From contig DASZVN010000067.1 in NCBI GenBank assembly GCA_035547055.1, positions 1 through 22,007 on the forward strand: a DNA stretch of 22,007 bases. Reading direction: 5' to 3'. This DNA is from DASZVN01 sp035547055 (lineage in GTDB: Bacteria; Pseudomonadota; Alphaproteobacteria; Rhizobiales; Methylopilaceae). The notes under the pieces are model-generated. The model saw only the letters and a program-made list of their open reading frames with translations, was not told the origin of the DNA and made no database searches. Of this stretch, positions 7,528 to 18,100 are shown piece by piece (position 1 is the first letter of the stretch; every line of letters starts with the position of its first letter). A program made the position numbers and the translations under genes.

Positions 7528-8497
7528 CCGCCCCTCGCGGCGGGCGGTGCTCCGGGCTGCGCTCGGCTTGGCGGCGACCGGAGCCGTCCCCGCGGCCGCC
7601 GAGGACAGCAGCAACGTGCGAGCCATGTGGGTCTGGGACACCGACACCCTCATGGCGAGTGAGTCCGATCGCGAGGCGTTCCTCGACGCAGCCGGACGGC
7701 TTCGCCTCACCGAGGCTTTCCTCTATCTGCGCGCTGACGACTACACCGCGCGGGATAGGAGGCTTGCCGCGCTCCTCGCCGCACTTGCACGTCTCGATGT
7801 CCGGGCGTGGGGAATGGAGGGCTGGCGCGGCTATTTCTCCGACGTGGATGGTCCGGTAGGGCTCTACGCCGCCGCTGACGCAATGATCGCCTACAATGGA
7901 CGCCACAGGCGCGGCTTCGCCGGCTTTCATTCCGATCTCGAGCCGCAGGACGGCCAAGGCGTCGGCGACAATCGGTTTACGAACGGCGTCGCCGAAAGCC
8001 AGCTCAGCCCGATGCAGCTCAGCGCGCGGGACGGGCTGCTGGCGGAGTGGCTGGGTATTCACGCGGCGCTCCGCGCCAAGACGGCGGCAGCGGGCCTCGA
8101 CTATGGCGCCGCGCTGCCGGACTGGGTGGACAACTACGAGGGTGAGCCGGTCACTGTCGGCTGGCAAGGCGGCCGGCACTCGCTGCTCCGGCGTTTGCTA
8201 GGCGTCGTGCCGCAATATGTCGTGATGAGCTACAACACAAACCCTACCAAGGTGGTCGAGCGCGTCAGGGGCGAGCTTCGCGCCGCCGACGCGGGCGGCG
8301 TGCCCCGCATCGTCTTCGGGCTCGAAACCCATGCCGGCGCAGGCGTGAACGTCTCCTATGCCGACACACCGGGCAAGCGCCATCGCGCCCGGGTAATGGC
8401 GGACATCGAGAAGATCGCGACCGCGATCACGGATCACCCCTCTTATCTGGGCTGGGCGATTCACGACTGGCAGGGGTGGCAGACTCTGCCGCCATAA
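7502..8497 (+). CDS. Exported glycoside-hydrolase-like protein of the polysaccharide operon
   Basis: This 331-residue protein has an N-terminal export signal with a twin-arginine motif, S12-R-R-A-V-L-R, a hydrophobic stretch, and a probable cut after AAA33. I do not recognise a named family. The mature part reads as an alternating alpha/beta (TIM-barrel-like) fold with acidic residues at the ends of predicted strands: FHSDLEP (D145, E147), IVFGLETHAG (E275) and a closing GWAIHDWQGW (D322). This is a pattern common in glycoside hydrolases and deacetylase-like enzymes. Polysaccharide operons usually carry such a periplasmic enzyme (AlgL, BcsZ, PslG), so polymer trimming or clearance is the likely job. 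That is inference from context. The start lies inside the HlyD gene (26-bp overlap) with only a weak ribosome-binding site, so coupled translation is likely. The gene ends just before a structured palindrome. Confidence 0.85.
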   Translation: MHDSALGTDRPSRRAVLRAALGLAATGAVPAAAEDSSNVRAMWVWDTDTLMASESDREAFLDAAGRLRLTEAFLYLRADDYTARDRRLAALLAALARLDVRAWGMEGWRGYFSDVDGPVGLYAAADAMIAYNGRHRRGFAGFHSDLEPQDGQGVGDNRFTNGVAESQLSPMQLSARDGLLAEWLGIHAALRAKTAAAGLDYGAALPDWVDNYEGEPVTVGWQGGRHSLLRRLLGVVPQYVVMSYNTNPTKVVERVRGELRAADAGGVPRIVFGLETHAGAGVNVSYADTPGKRHRARVMADIEKIATAITDHPSYLGWAIHDWQGWQTLPP

Positions 8498-8547
8498 GGG
8501 GATGTTTTCTGCTGCTCGGCTACAGTAGCAGTTCAGACATGTTCCCC
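8498..8547 (+). terminator. Structured hairpin after the polysaccharide operon
   Basis: The hairpin begins on the base after the TAA. GGGG (8498-8501) can pair with CCCC (8544-8547), ATGT (8502-8505) with ACAT (8537-8540), and CTGCT (8509-8513) with AGCAG (8527-8531), separated by small internal loops. No U-tract follows. It is probably the operon's 3' end or an RNA-stabilising element. Confidence 0.4.
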
Positions 8548-8637
8548 AGGCTCCGAGAGCCAGCTAAGGCAGTGCTGCCCCCCCGCGCGGGCCCGCGCTC
8601 CTCTCAAACCACGATGATGCGTCGTGGCGCCGCGCGC

Positions 8638-8932
8638 GAGGAGTCGAACTACACGCATTCCGTCGATACCGGGGCGGCGTGGGGGATGCTCGCGTTGCAG
8701 GCGGCCCTATCCGGATGGCACACCCACGCGATCCGCGGCTTTGACATCGACCGCGCGCGAACGGTGCTCGGTGTGCCGGACGATTATCGTTTGGAAGCGG
8801 CCGTCGCGATCGGCCGCATCGGCGATAAATCCGTTCTTCCCGAGAAGCTGGCGGCGCGCGAAGCGCCGAGCAGCCGCCGGCCGCCAGCCGCTTTGCGAAA
8901 TCGTCTTCGAGGGCGGCTTTCCTCAGGTGGCG
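8638..8932 (+). pseudogene. Nitroreductase-family remnant, N-terminally truncated and frameshifted
   Basis: From about 8638 one frame reads EESNYTHSVDTGAAWG, then LALQAALSGWHTHAIRGFD, RARTVLGVPDDYRLEAAVAI, GRIGDKSVLPEKLAAREAPS. This is the C-terminal half of the nitroreductase (FMN-binding, NAD(P)H-dependent) family. Soon after SSRRP the homology continues in another frame (PLCEIVFEGGF, from about 8888), so a net +1 frameshift lies between about 8871 and 8893. Nothing upstream encodes the FMN-binding N-terminal half; the sequence directly before has no recognisable coding sense. The remaining about 100 codons cannot form a working enzyme. It is a decaying gene fragment between two operons, probably left by a past deletion or insertion at this junction. 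The boundaries are approximate. Confidence 0.7.
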
Positions 8933-9100
8933 GAAATGACCACGCTCGGAGCAGTGTCGAGAACAGACCTCCCGTCAATCTGCCGGGCTAAGCGCGAGCA
9001 TCGAATCGCCTGCAGCGACGCGACAGGTCGCGCCGGCGCCAGCGACAAGCAACCGTGCGACCGGCGGTCGTCCCTCTACTTCGCAATCCGACATCGCGTC

Positions 9101-9129
9101 TTGCGGCTGCGGCATCGCGACGTTAGCTT
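9101..9129 (+). promoter_or_regulatory. Weak sigma70-like promoter candidate upstream of tpsA
   Basis: TTGCGG (9101-9106) and TAGCTT (9124-9129) are separated by 17 nt. Transcription would start about 25 nt before the GTG start. The match is modest and rests only on spacing and position. The stretch 8933-9159 holds nothing else I can identify. Confidence 0.2.
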
Positions 9130-9159
9130 CCTGGTTGTGGCAACGGGGGCACGGGGCGG

Positions 9160-12100
9160 GTGGCTGCAAGGCTCGAGACATTGCGCGCGGCGCTGCTCCT
9201 GGGCGCTGCCTGTATGCCTATGGCCGCGGCCGCCGGGGGCGCGCTCCCCGCGGGTGGCCGCTTCGTGGCAGGCACAGGGACGATCGGCGGACACGGCAAC
9301 AGCCTTCGGATCGACCAGAGCTCGACCACCGGCATCGTCGACTGGAACAGCTTCTCGATCGGCGCCGGCGAGCGCGTCCGCTTCGACAATGGTGCCGGCG
9401 CCACGCTGAACCGCGTCGGCGGCAACGTCCCTTCGACCATCGACGGCCGCCTCAGCGCCACCGGCAGCCTTTATCTCGTCAATCCCGCCGGGGTGGTGGT
9501 CGGCGCCGGCGGCCGCGTCGCGACCGGCGGCTCCTTCGTCGCTTCGACGCTCGATGTCGGGGACAGCGACTTCCTCGCCGGCGGGGCGCTGACCTTTCGC
9601 GGGTCGAGCGCCGCGGCCGCGACCAATGCCGGGGTCATCCGCTCGGCCCAGGGCGACGTCGCCCTGATCGCGCGCCAGGTCGAGAACAGCGGCACGCTGG
9701 CGGCGCCGCACGGCACCGCAGCCTTGGCGGCGGGCTACGAGGTCCTGATGCAGGACCAGACCGGCGCCGACGGCCAGTTCGCGGTCGAGATCGGCGGCCC
9801 GGACACCAAGGCTGTCGATCGCGGCACGGTCAGGGCTGCCGCGGTGGAGATGCGCGCCAACGGCGGCAACGTCTACGCCCTCGCCGGCAACACCCGGGGC
9901 ATCGTCAAGGCCACCGGCATCGCCCATGACGGCGGCCACATCTTCCTCACCGCCGGAGGCGGCACCGTCAAGGTCGGCGGCCGGCTCGTCGCCACCCGCC
10001 GGATCCCGGTTGCCGTCGCCCGTGGGCGCGATCACCACGTTCCGCACCCGGTGGCACGGCGCGCCGGGGCCGGCGGCGACGTCCGCATCGCAGGGGGCAC
10101 GGTCGCCCTCGACGGCTTCATCGACGTCTCCGGCAAGGGCGCGGCGGGCGGCACCGTGGTCGCGACCGGCACCGCCGTCAGCCTCGGCGCCGACGCGGCG
10201 ATCGATGCCGGCGGCACGCGCGGCGGCACCATCCTCCTCGGCGGCGACCGCCACGGTGGCAGCGACCCGGCGCTGAAGCTCCTGCCCGAGGACGTGGCCG
10301 ACGCGACGACGCTGACCGTCGCCGCCGGGGCGACGATCGCCGCCGACGGGCGCGGCGGCGATGGTGGCAACGTCGTCCTGTGGTCGGGCGTGCAGACCGA
10401 CTTCGCCGGCGCGATCAGCGCCCGGGGCAGCGGCCAAGGCAGCGGCGGCTTCGCCGAGGTCTCGAGCGCCGGCGTCCTGTCCTACACCGGCGCGGCAGAC
10501 CTGACGGCGGCCCACGGCACCACCGGCACGCTCCTCCTCGACCCCGAGAACGTCACCATCGCCGACAATGGCGGGACCGACAGCAACGGCGCCCTCGGCG
10601 GCAGCACGTTCGCGCCATCCGGCGGCGATTCGATCCTCGACGTCGGTACGCTGGAGGCGGCGCTCACTTCCGCCGACGTCGTCGTCACGACCGGCAGCAG
10701 CGGATCGCAGGCCGGCGACATCACCGTGGCAGCGCCGATCACCTGGTCGGCCAACACGCTGACGCTCGACGCCTTCCACTCGATTGCCGTCAACGCGGCG
10801 CTCACCGCGAACGGCGCTGCAGGCCTTGCGCTCACCGCCAACGACGGCGGCAGCGGCGGGATCATCGGGATCAACGCGCCGATCACGATCGCCGGCTCGG
10901 GTGCGGTCGACCTCGAGGACGGCGCCCTCAGTCCGACCAGCCTGAGCTTCGGCCTGGGCAACGGCTTCGCCGGCAGCCTGTCCTTCACCGGCGGATCCGG
11001 CGCCGGCGCCCGCCTCTCGATCGACGGCACGAACTACACGCTGCTCTACGACGTCGATAACGACGCGACCGGCGTCCAAGGCATCGCCGCCGCGGGCCTC
11101 TCCGGACATTACGCCCTCGCCACCGACATCGACGCCAGCGGCACCGCGACCTGGAACACGAACGCCGGCTTCGCCCCGCTCGGTAGCCAGGCCACCCCCT
11201 TCTCCGGCGTGTTCGAGGGGCTCGGCCACACCGTCTCGGACCTGATGATCGCACGGGCCTCGACCAGCGAGGTCGGCCTGTTCGGCGTCTCGACCGGCGC
11301 GCTCCGCGACGTCGGGCTCGTCGGCGCTTCGATCGCCGGCGCGAGCGACGTGGGCGCCCTGGTCGGTTGGAACGAAACCGGCTCGATCGCCAACGCCTAT
11401 GCCGCCGGTGCCGTGAGCGGTTCGGGCAGCGGCATTGGCGGCCTGGTGGGCGAAAGCGGGGCGGGCTCGGGCAGCGCCGCTGCGGCCATCAGCGGCAGCT
11501 ACGCCACGGCCAGCGTGACCGGCTCCTCGTCCGTCGGCGGCCTGATCGGCGAGGTGGATGCGAAGAACGAGAGCATCACGAACGTCCATGCCAGCGGCAA
11601 TGTCCACGCCAGCAGCGCAGGTGCCGGCGGCCTCATCGGCGCAGCGAGCGGCAACATCACCATCACCGACGCCTATGCGACAGGCGCGGTCAGCAGCGTC
11701 TCCATCGTCGGCGGCCTCCTCGGCGAGTACACCACCAGCGGCAGCGTCAGCGGCACGATCAGCCAGTCCTACGCGACCGGCGCGGTCACGGCCGCCCCCG
11801 GGAATACCGCCGGCGGCCTGGTCGGGCAGCTCGGGAGCAGCGCCCGAGGCATGAACGTCACCGATTCCTACGCCACCGGCGCGGTCCGCGGGACCACCGA
11901 CGTCGGCGGCCTCGTGGGAATCAATTACGGCGCGATCTCCGATTCCTACGCCACCGGCGCCGTTCATGCCGGCGGCGCCGGGGTCGTCGGCGGCTTCGTC
12001 GGGGTCAACGAGGCGTCCGGCACGGTCACCCTGAGCTATTGGGACACCCAGACCAGCGGGACCAACACCGGCATCGGCCAATTGCTCCATACCGGCCAGG

Positions 12101-15100
12101 CCATCAGCAAGGGCACGGCCAGCCTGCAGGGCACGCTGCCGAGCGGCCTCGACAACACCATCTGGGGCACCGGCGCCGGGCTCTATCCCTATTTCCTGTG
12201 GCAGTACCCGACGACGCCGCAGGCGATCTCCGGCACGGCCTACAGCGATTTCGGCACGACGCTCCTGGCTTCCGGCGGATCGCAGACGAACAGCGTCTCG
12301 GCAGCCGTCGACGGCACGAAAATCGGCCAGGCGACGACCGGCGCCAACGGCTATTTCTACCTGCTGGCGCCGGACGGGACGATCGGCGCCGGCAGCAGCG
12401 TCCTCGCCTACCCGACGAGCGGCACCGGCGCGACGCTCCGGACCGCAAGCGCGGCCGGCACGCAACGCGGCCTCCTCCTCTACGGCGGTGCCGTCATGGA
12501 GGAGACCGCGGCGACGACGCTGTCGACGGCGCCGGCGCTGACGCAGGTGGCGGGCGACGCCACCGCGGCCGCAGGCAGCGATGCCGGCGCGCTCGCGGCC
12601 ATCGCCGGCGCGGGCGCCGCCGGCCTGTTCGCGACGAATGCCGCCGGCTTCACCATCGACGAGGGCTTTTCGCCGACGGGAGCGAACCTTCTCGTCACGA
12701 CGACACGCGGCGCGCCGCTCGATGCGAGCGTGCCGATCGACGTGGAAGGCGCCAACGCCCTCACCCTCGTGTCGACCGGCGCCGTCGGCCTCGACCAGGT
12801 CACGGTCGGCGGCGGCAGCCTGTCCGTGAGCGCCGGCAGCGGCGGCATCAGCGTTTCCGGGACGCTCCTCGTCACCCGCACCGGCACGATGTCGGCGGCG
12901 ACGGCGACCGGCGGGACGTTCGCCTTCGCCGACGGGGTCACGGTCGAGGGCGACGGCAGCGTCACGCTGGAGTCGGCCGGCACGTTCACACTCGGCGATC
13001 CCATCCTCGTCGAGCAGAACGGCTCATTCACGGCCAGCAGCACGAACGGAGACCTGACCCTTACCGGCCAGTTGACGCTCCAGGACTCCGCGACCGGCGA
13101 CCTGGAAGCCGCCGGCGCGCTGTCCCTCAACGGGGTCGCGGTCGACGGCGGCACGCTGACGGCGACCGCCGGCAGCGGCCTGCTGAGCTTCGACACCGGC
13201 ATCTCCGTCAACGGCGGAAGCCTCTCGGCGACCGCCGGCAGCGCCGGCATGAGCATCGCGGACTTCATCGAAGTTGGCGGCAGCGGAAGCGTCACCCTGA
13301 CGTCGCCGGGTTCGCTCTCCGTCGGCGTGCCCATCACCGTTGCCGACGGCGGGTCGTTCGCGGCATCGAGCACGGGCGGTGATCTCACAGTGAACGGCTC
13401 GGTCACTGTCGAGGACTCCGCCACCGCCAGCCTATCAGCCGCCGGCACCCTGGCCCTCGACGGGACGGTCGGCGTGAGCGGCGGCGGCACGCTCGCGGCA
13501 CTCTCGAGCGGCGGCGACGTCAGCGTCGCCGGCCCGGTCACCCTCGGCGGCACCGGAAGCTTCACCGCGGCGGCGCCGGACGCGATCACGGTCGCGGCGC
13601 CGATCACCGTCAACGACGCGGCTGGCCTTACGCTCGATGCCGGCGGCGCGCTCACCATCGACGCCCCGGTCACGGTGACGGCAGGCGGGGCGGTCGCGCT
13701 CGACTACGACAACGGCGATCCCGCCAATCTCAGCTTCGGCCTCACCGCGGCGGGCTTCACGGGGAACCTCACCTTCAGTGGAGGCACCGCCGCGCACGCC
13801 AGCCTCACGATCAACAGCGCGCCCTATGTCCTGGTCTACGACATGGCCTCGCTGCAGGCCCTGAACGGCGGCGACCTGACCCTGAACTACGCGCTCGCGA
13901 CCGATCTCGATGCCTCGACCGCGACCGGATGGCAGCCGCTCGGCATCGACAGCGATGGCACCGGCATCCTCAACGGCGGCACGGGCTTCTCCGGCATCTT
14001 CGACGGCCTCGGCCACGCGATTTCCGGCCTCGCCATCGACGCCACCTTCGCCCCCGCTACCAGCAACAACAACTACTATGTCGGCCTGTTCGGATACTCC
14101 ACCGGCATGCTCCGCGACGTCGGCCTTGCCGGCGGCTCGGTCACCGGTACGCTGGCCCCCTTCGACGGCTCCAATCTCATGGAGATCGGCGCCCTCGCCG
14201 GCGAAAGCGACGGCACCGTCGCCAGCGCCTACGCCACCACCGCCGCCGTCACTGGGCGTGGCGCGGGTGACGGCGGCAACGCCGTCGGCGGCCTGGTGGG
14301 CGTGAACGGTGGTGTCATCGAGTCCACCTTTGCCGTCGGCGACGTGGCCGATGACAGCGACTATGCCGCGGTCGGTGGGCTCGCCGGCGCCAGTTACGGC
14401 GCGATCTTCGACAGCGCCGCGACCGGCGCCGTCAGCTCCACCGGAAGCGAGGCCGACGTCGGCGGCCTGGCCGGCTACAACGGCGGCTTCATCGACCAGA
14501 GCCATGCCACCGGCACCGCCACCGGCGCCGCCGGCGCCTGGGTCGGCGGGCTGGTCGGCGAGAGCGATGGCGGCGACATCGAGCAGTCCTATGCCACCGG
14601 CGACGTCGTGGCCGGCGACGCCGCCAGCTCCGACATGGCAGCGGCGGGCGGGCTGGTCGGCTATGCCGACGCCCGCAGCACGATCGATCAGTCCTACGCC
14701 ACCGGCACGGTCACGGTTGGCGTCCCCAGCGCCTCCTTCGGCTCCGCCGCGGGCGGCCTGGTCGGGTACAGCGAGAGCGGCACCTGGATCACCGACGCCT
14801 ACGCCACCGGGGCGGTCACGGGCGGCGCCCGCAGCACCATCGGCGGGCTGGTCGGGTACGCCGAGGACGGCACTTGGGTCGATCAAACCTACGCCACCGG
14901 CGCGGTTGCCGGCGGCGACGGCAGCACCGTCGGCGGGCTGGTCGGCTACAATGAGAACGGCAGCGAGATCGACGAGTCCTACGCCACCGGCGCGGTCAGC
15001 GGCGGCGCCGGCAGCAGCGTCGGCGGGCTGGTGGGCGAGAACGACGGCACCGTCTTCGACGCCTTCTGGGATGCCACCACCACCGGCCAGAGCGACGGCT

Positions 15101-18100
15101 GCGCCGGCGACACGACCTGCGGCGGCGGCGCCGTGGCACTCCAGAGCAGCGACGTCAACGGCGACTACGCCTTCGCCGCCTCGAGCTATGACTGGAACAT
15201 CTTCACGCCCAACGGCGGGGCGCCACCGAGCAGCGACTGGCTGATGATCGACGGCGGGACGCGGCCGTTCCTCGCCTTCGAGTATTCGACCGTGGTCGCC
15301 AATGCCCACCAGCTCCAGCTCGTGGCGATGGACCCGACGGCGAGCTACACGCTCGCCGCCGACGTCGATCTGAGCGCCGCGCTCGCCGATCCGGCCCAGA
15401 TGTGGCAGACGGCGGCGAGCGGCGCGAGCGCCTACGGCTTCGTCCCGATCGCCGCCGGCGGCGACTTTTCCGGCAGCTTCGCGGGCCAGGGCCACGCCAT
15501 CGCCGGCCTCGCCATCGTGTCCGACGCGCCGACCGTCGGCCTGTTCGCCGGGCTCGCCGGTACGGTCAGCGACGTCATGCTCGACGGCGGCCACGTGGTC
15601 TCCACGGCAACCGACGCGGCGGTCGGCGCGCTGGTCGGCGAGAACGACGGCGGCTCGATCTCGAAGGCCCGCTCCAGCGTCGCGGTCGACGGAACGACCG
15701 CCCTCGGGAGCACGACGGCCGTCGGCGGGCTCGTCGGCTACAACAACGGCACGATCGACAATTCCTACGCCTCCGGCGCGGTCCACGGCGGCAACGACGT
15801 CGGCGGGCTCGTCGGCGAAAACGACGGTTCGATCGAATACGCCTATGCGACAGGAGAGGTGACCGGCACCGACGCCAGCCGTGCCTGGGTCGGCGGCCTG
15901 GTCGGCGAGAACGACGGCGCGATCGACAGCGCCTACGCCATCGGCAGGCTCGACGGCGATTTCCAGGCGGCAGGCGGGGTGGTCGGCGGCAACGACCCCG
16001 GCGGGACCATCGACCACGCCTATTGGGACACGACCACCAGCGGCGCCAACGCCGGGGTCGGCACCGGCGCGGGCACCGCCATTGGGCTCGCGACCCAGGC
16101 CTGGCTGACCGACGGCCCGGTGGCGAAGGGCGTGTTCGACACCACCAATGTCTGGGTCGCCGGCTATCCCTATCCGGTGCTGAAGGCCCTGCCCTACATC
16201 CTCGTCGACGCCGGCGGCAGCCAGACCTATGGCGGCGCGACCCAGGCCATCACGGCCGGCGCGATCACCGACCAGGACGGCAACGACGCGAGCGCGCTGG
16301 TCGACCTGAGTGGCGTCGCCTTCCTGACGTCCGCGAGCGGAACGAGCGCGGTCGGCAGCAGCCCCTATGTCGTCGGCGGCACCGGCGCCTTGGCGGACGC
16401 CGGCTACCAGGTGACCTTCGACGGCACGGCGACCATCACGCCCGCGCCCCTGACGATCACCGCCGACGACCGCAGCAAGACCTACGGCGACGTGCTCGCT
16501 TTGGGGTCGAGCGATTTCACGGAGAGCGGACTTCAGAACGGCGAGACGGTCGGACTCGTCACCCTCACCAGCGGCGGAGCTGCGGCAACGGCCGGCGTCA
16601 TCGGCTCGCCCTACGCGATCACCGCCTCCAACGCCCGCGGCGGCACCTTCGACGCCGCGAATTACGCGATCACCTACCAGCAGGGCTCGCTCACCGTCGC
16701 TCCCGCCCACGTCATCGTCACCGCCGCCAGCGGCAGCTCAACCTATGGCGACAGCCCGGCCGACCCCGGCCTCACGGCAAGCGGCCTCGAGAACGGCCAA
16801 AGCGTCTCCGTCCTCAGCGGCCTCGGCGACAGCTTCGCCATCACCGCGACCACCGCGGCGGGCGGTTACACGCTGAGCGTCACCGGCACCAATACCAACA
16901 CGAACTACATCGTCGACACCACCATCGACGGCAATTGGACCGTCGCCGCGCGGCCGATCACCATCACGGCGGACGGCCAGAGCCGCACCTACGGCGACGC
17001 CAACCCGACCCTCACCTTCGCCGTCGGCGGCGACGGCCTCGTCAACGGTGACACGCTCTCCGGCGGTCTCGCCACCATCGCGAATGCCCACAGCAATGTC
17101 GGCAACTACGCCATCACCCAAGGCACGCTGGCGGCCTCGGCCAATTACGCGTTGACCTACGATGCCGGCACGCTGGCGGTGACGGCACGGCCGATCACCA
17201 TCACGGCGGACGGCCAGAGCCGCACCTACGGCGACGCCAACCCGACCCTCACCTTCGCCGTCGGCGGCGACGGCCTCGTCAACGGTGACACGCTGTCGGG
17301 CAGCCTCGCCACCACTGCGACCGCGACCAGCAATGTCGGCAACTACACCATCACCCAGGGCACGCTGGCGGCCTCGGGAAACTACGCGCTGACCTACGAT
17401 TCCGGCACGCTGGCGGTGACGGCACGGCCGATCACCATCACCGCCGACGGCCAGAGCCGCATCTACGGCAATGCCAACCCGACTCTCACCTTCGCCGTCG
17501 GCGGCGACAGTCTGGTCAATGGCGACACGCTCTCCGGCAGCCTCGCGACTACCGCGACCACGACCAGCAATGTCGGCAACTACGCCATCACCCAAGGCAC
17601 ACTGGCGGCCTCGGCCAACTATGCCGTGACCTACGATGCCGGCACCCTCTCGGTAACCACGCGGCCGATCACCATCACCGCGGATGATCAGAGCCGCATC
17701 TACGGCAATGCCAACCCGACCCTCACCTTCGCAGTCGGCGGCGACGGCCTCGTCAACGGCTACATCCTGTCGGGCAGTCTCACCACCGCCGCGAATGCCC
17801 GCAGCAATGTCGGCAACTACGCCATCACCCAAGGCACACTAGCGGCCTCCGGGAACTATGCGCTAACCTACGACGCCAGCACGCTGGCGGTGACGGCGCG
17901 GCCGATCACCATCACCGCCGACGGCCAGAGCCGCACCTACGGCAATGCCAACCCGGCGCTGACCTTCGCGGTCGGCGGCGACGGCCTCGTCAACGGCGAC
18001 ACGCTCTCCGGCGGTCTCGCTACCACGGCGACCACGACCAGCAATGTCGGCAACTACGCCATCACCCAGGGCACGCTCAGCGCCTCGGCCAACTACGCCG

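Noticed and set aside
9076..12465. Very long open frame on the - strand opposite the exoprotein gene
   Set aside because: It is a by-product of GC-rich, repeat-rich codons on the + strand. The product is a monotonous G/A/D/R/V sequence with no motif, and the + frame has clear domains.
11367..13382. Long arginine-rich + strand open frame inside the exoprotein gene
   Set aside because: It is a shifted reading of the repeat region with extreme arginine content; no start site or domain.
13435..16710. Second very long - strand open frame
   Set aside because: It mirrors the GLUG repeats of the + strand gene, has no recognisable domain and no plausible start region.
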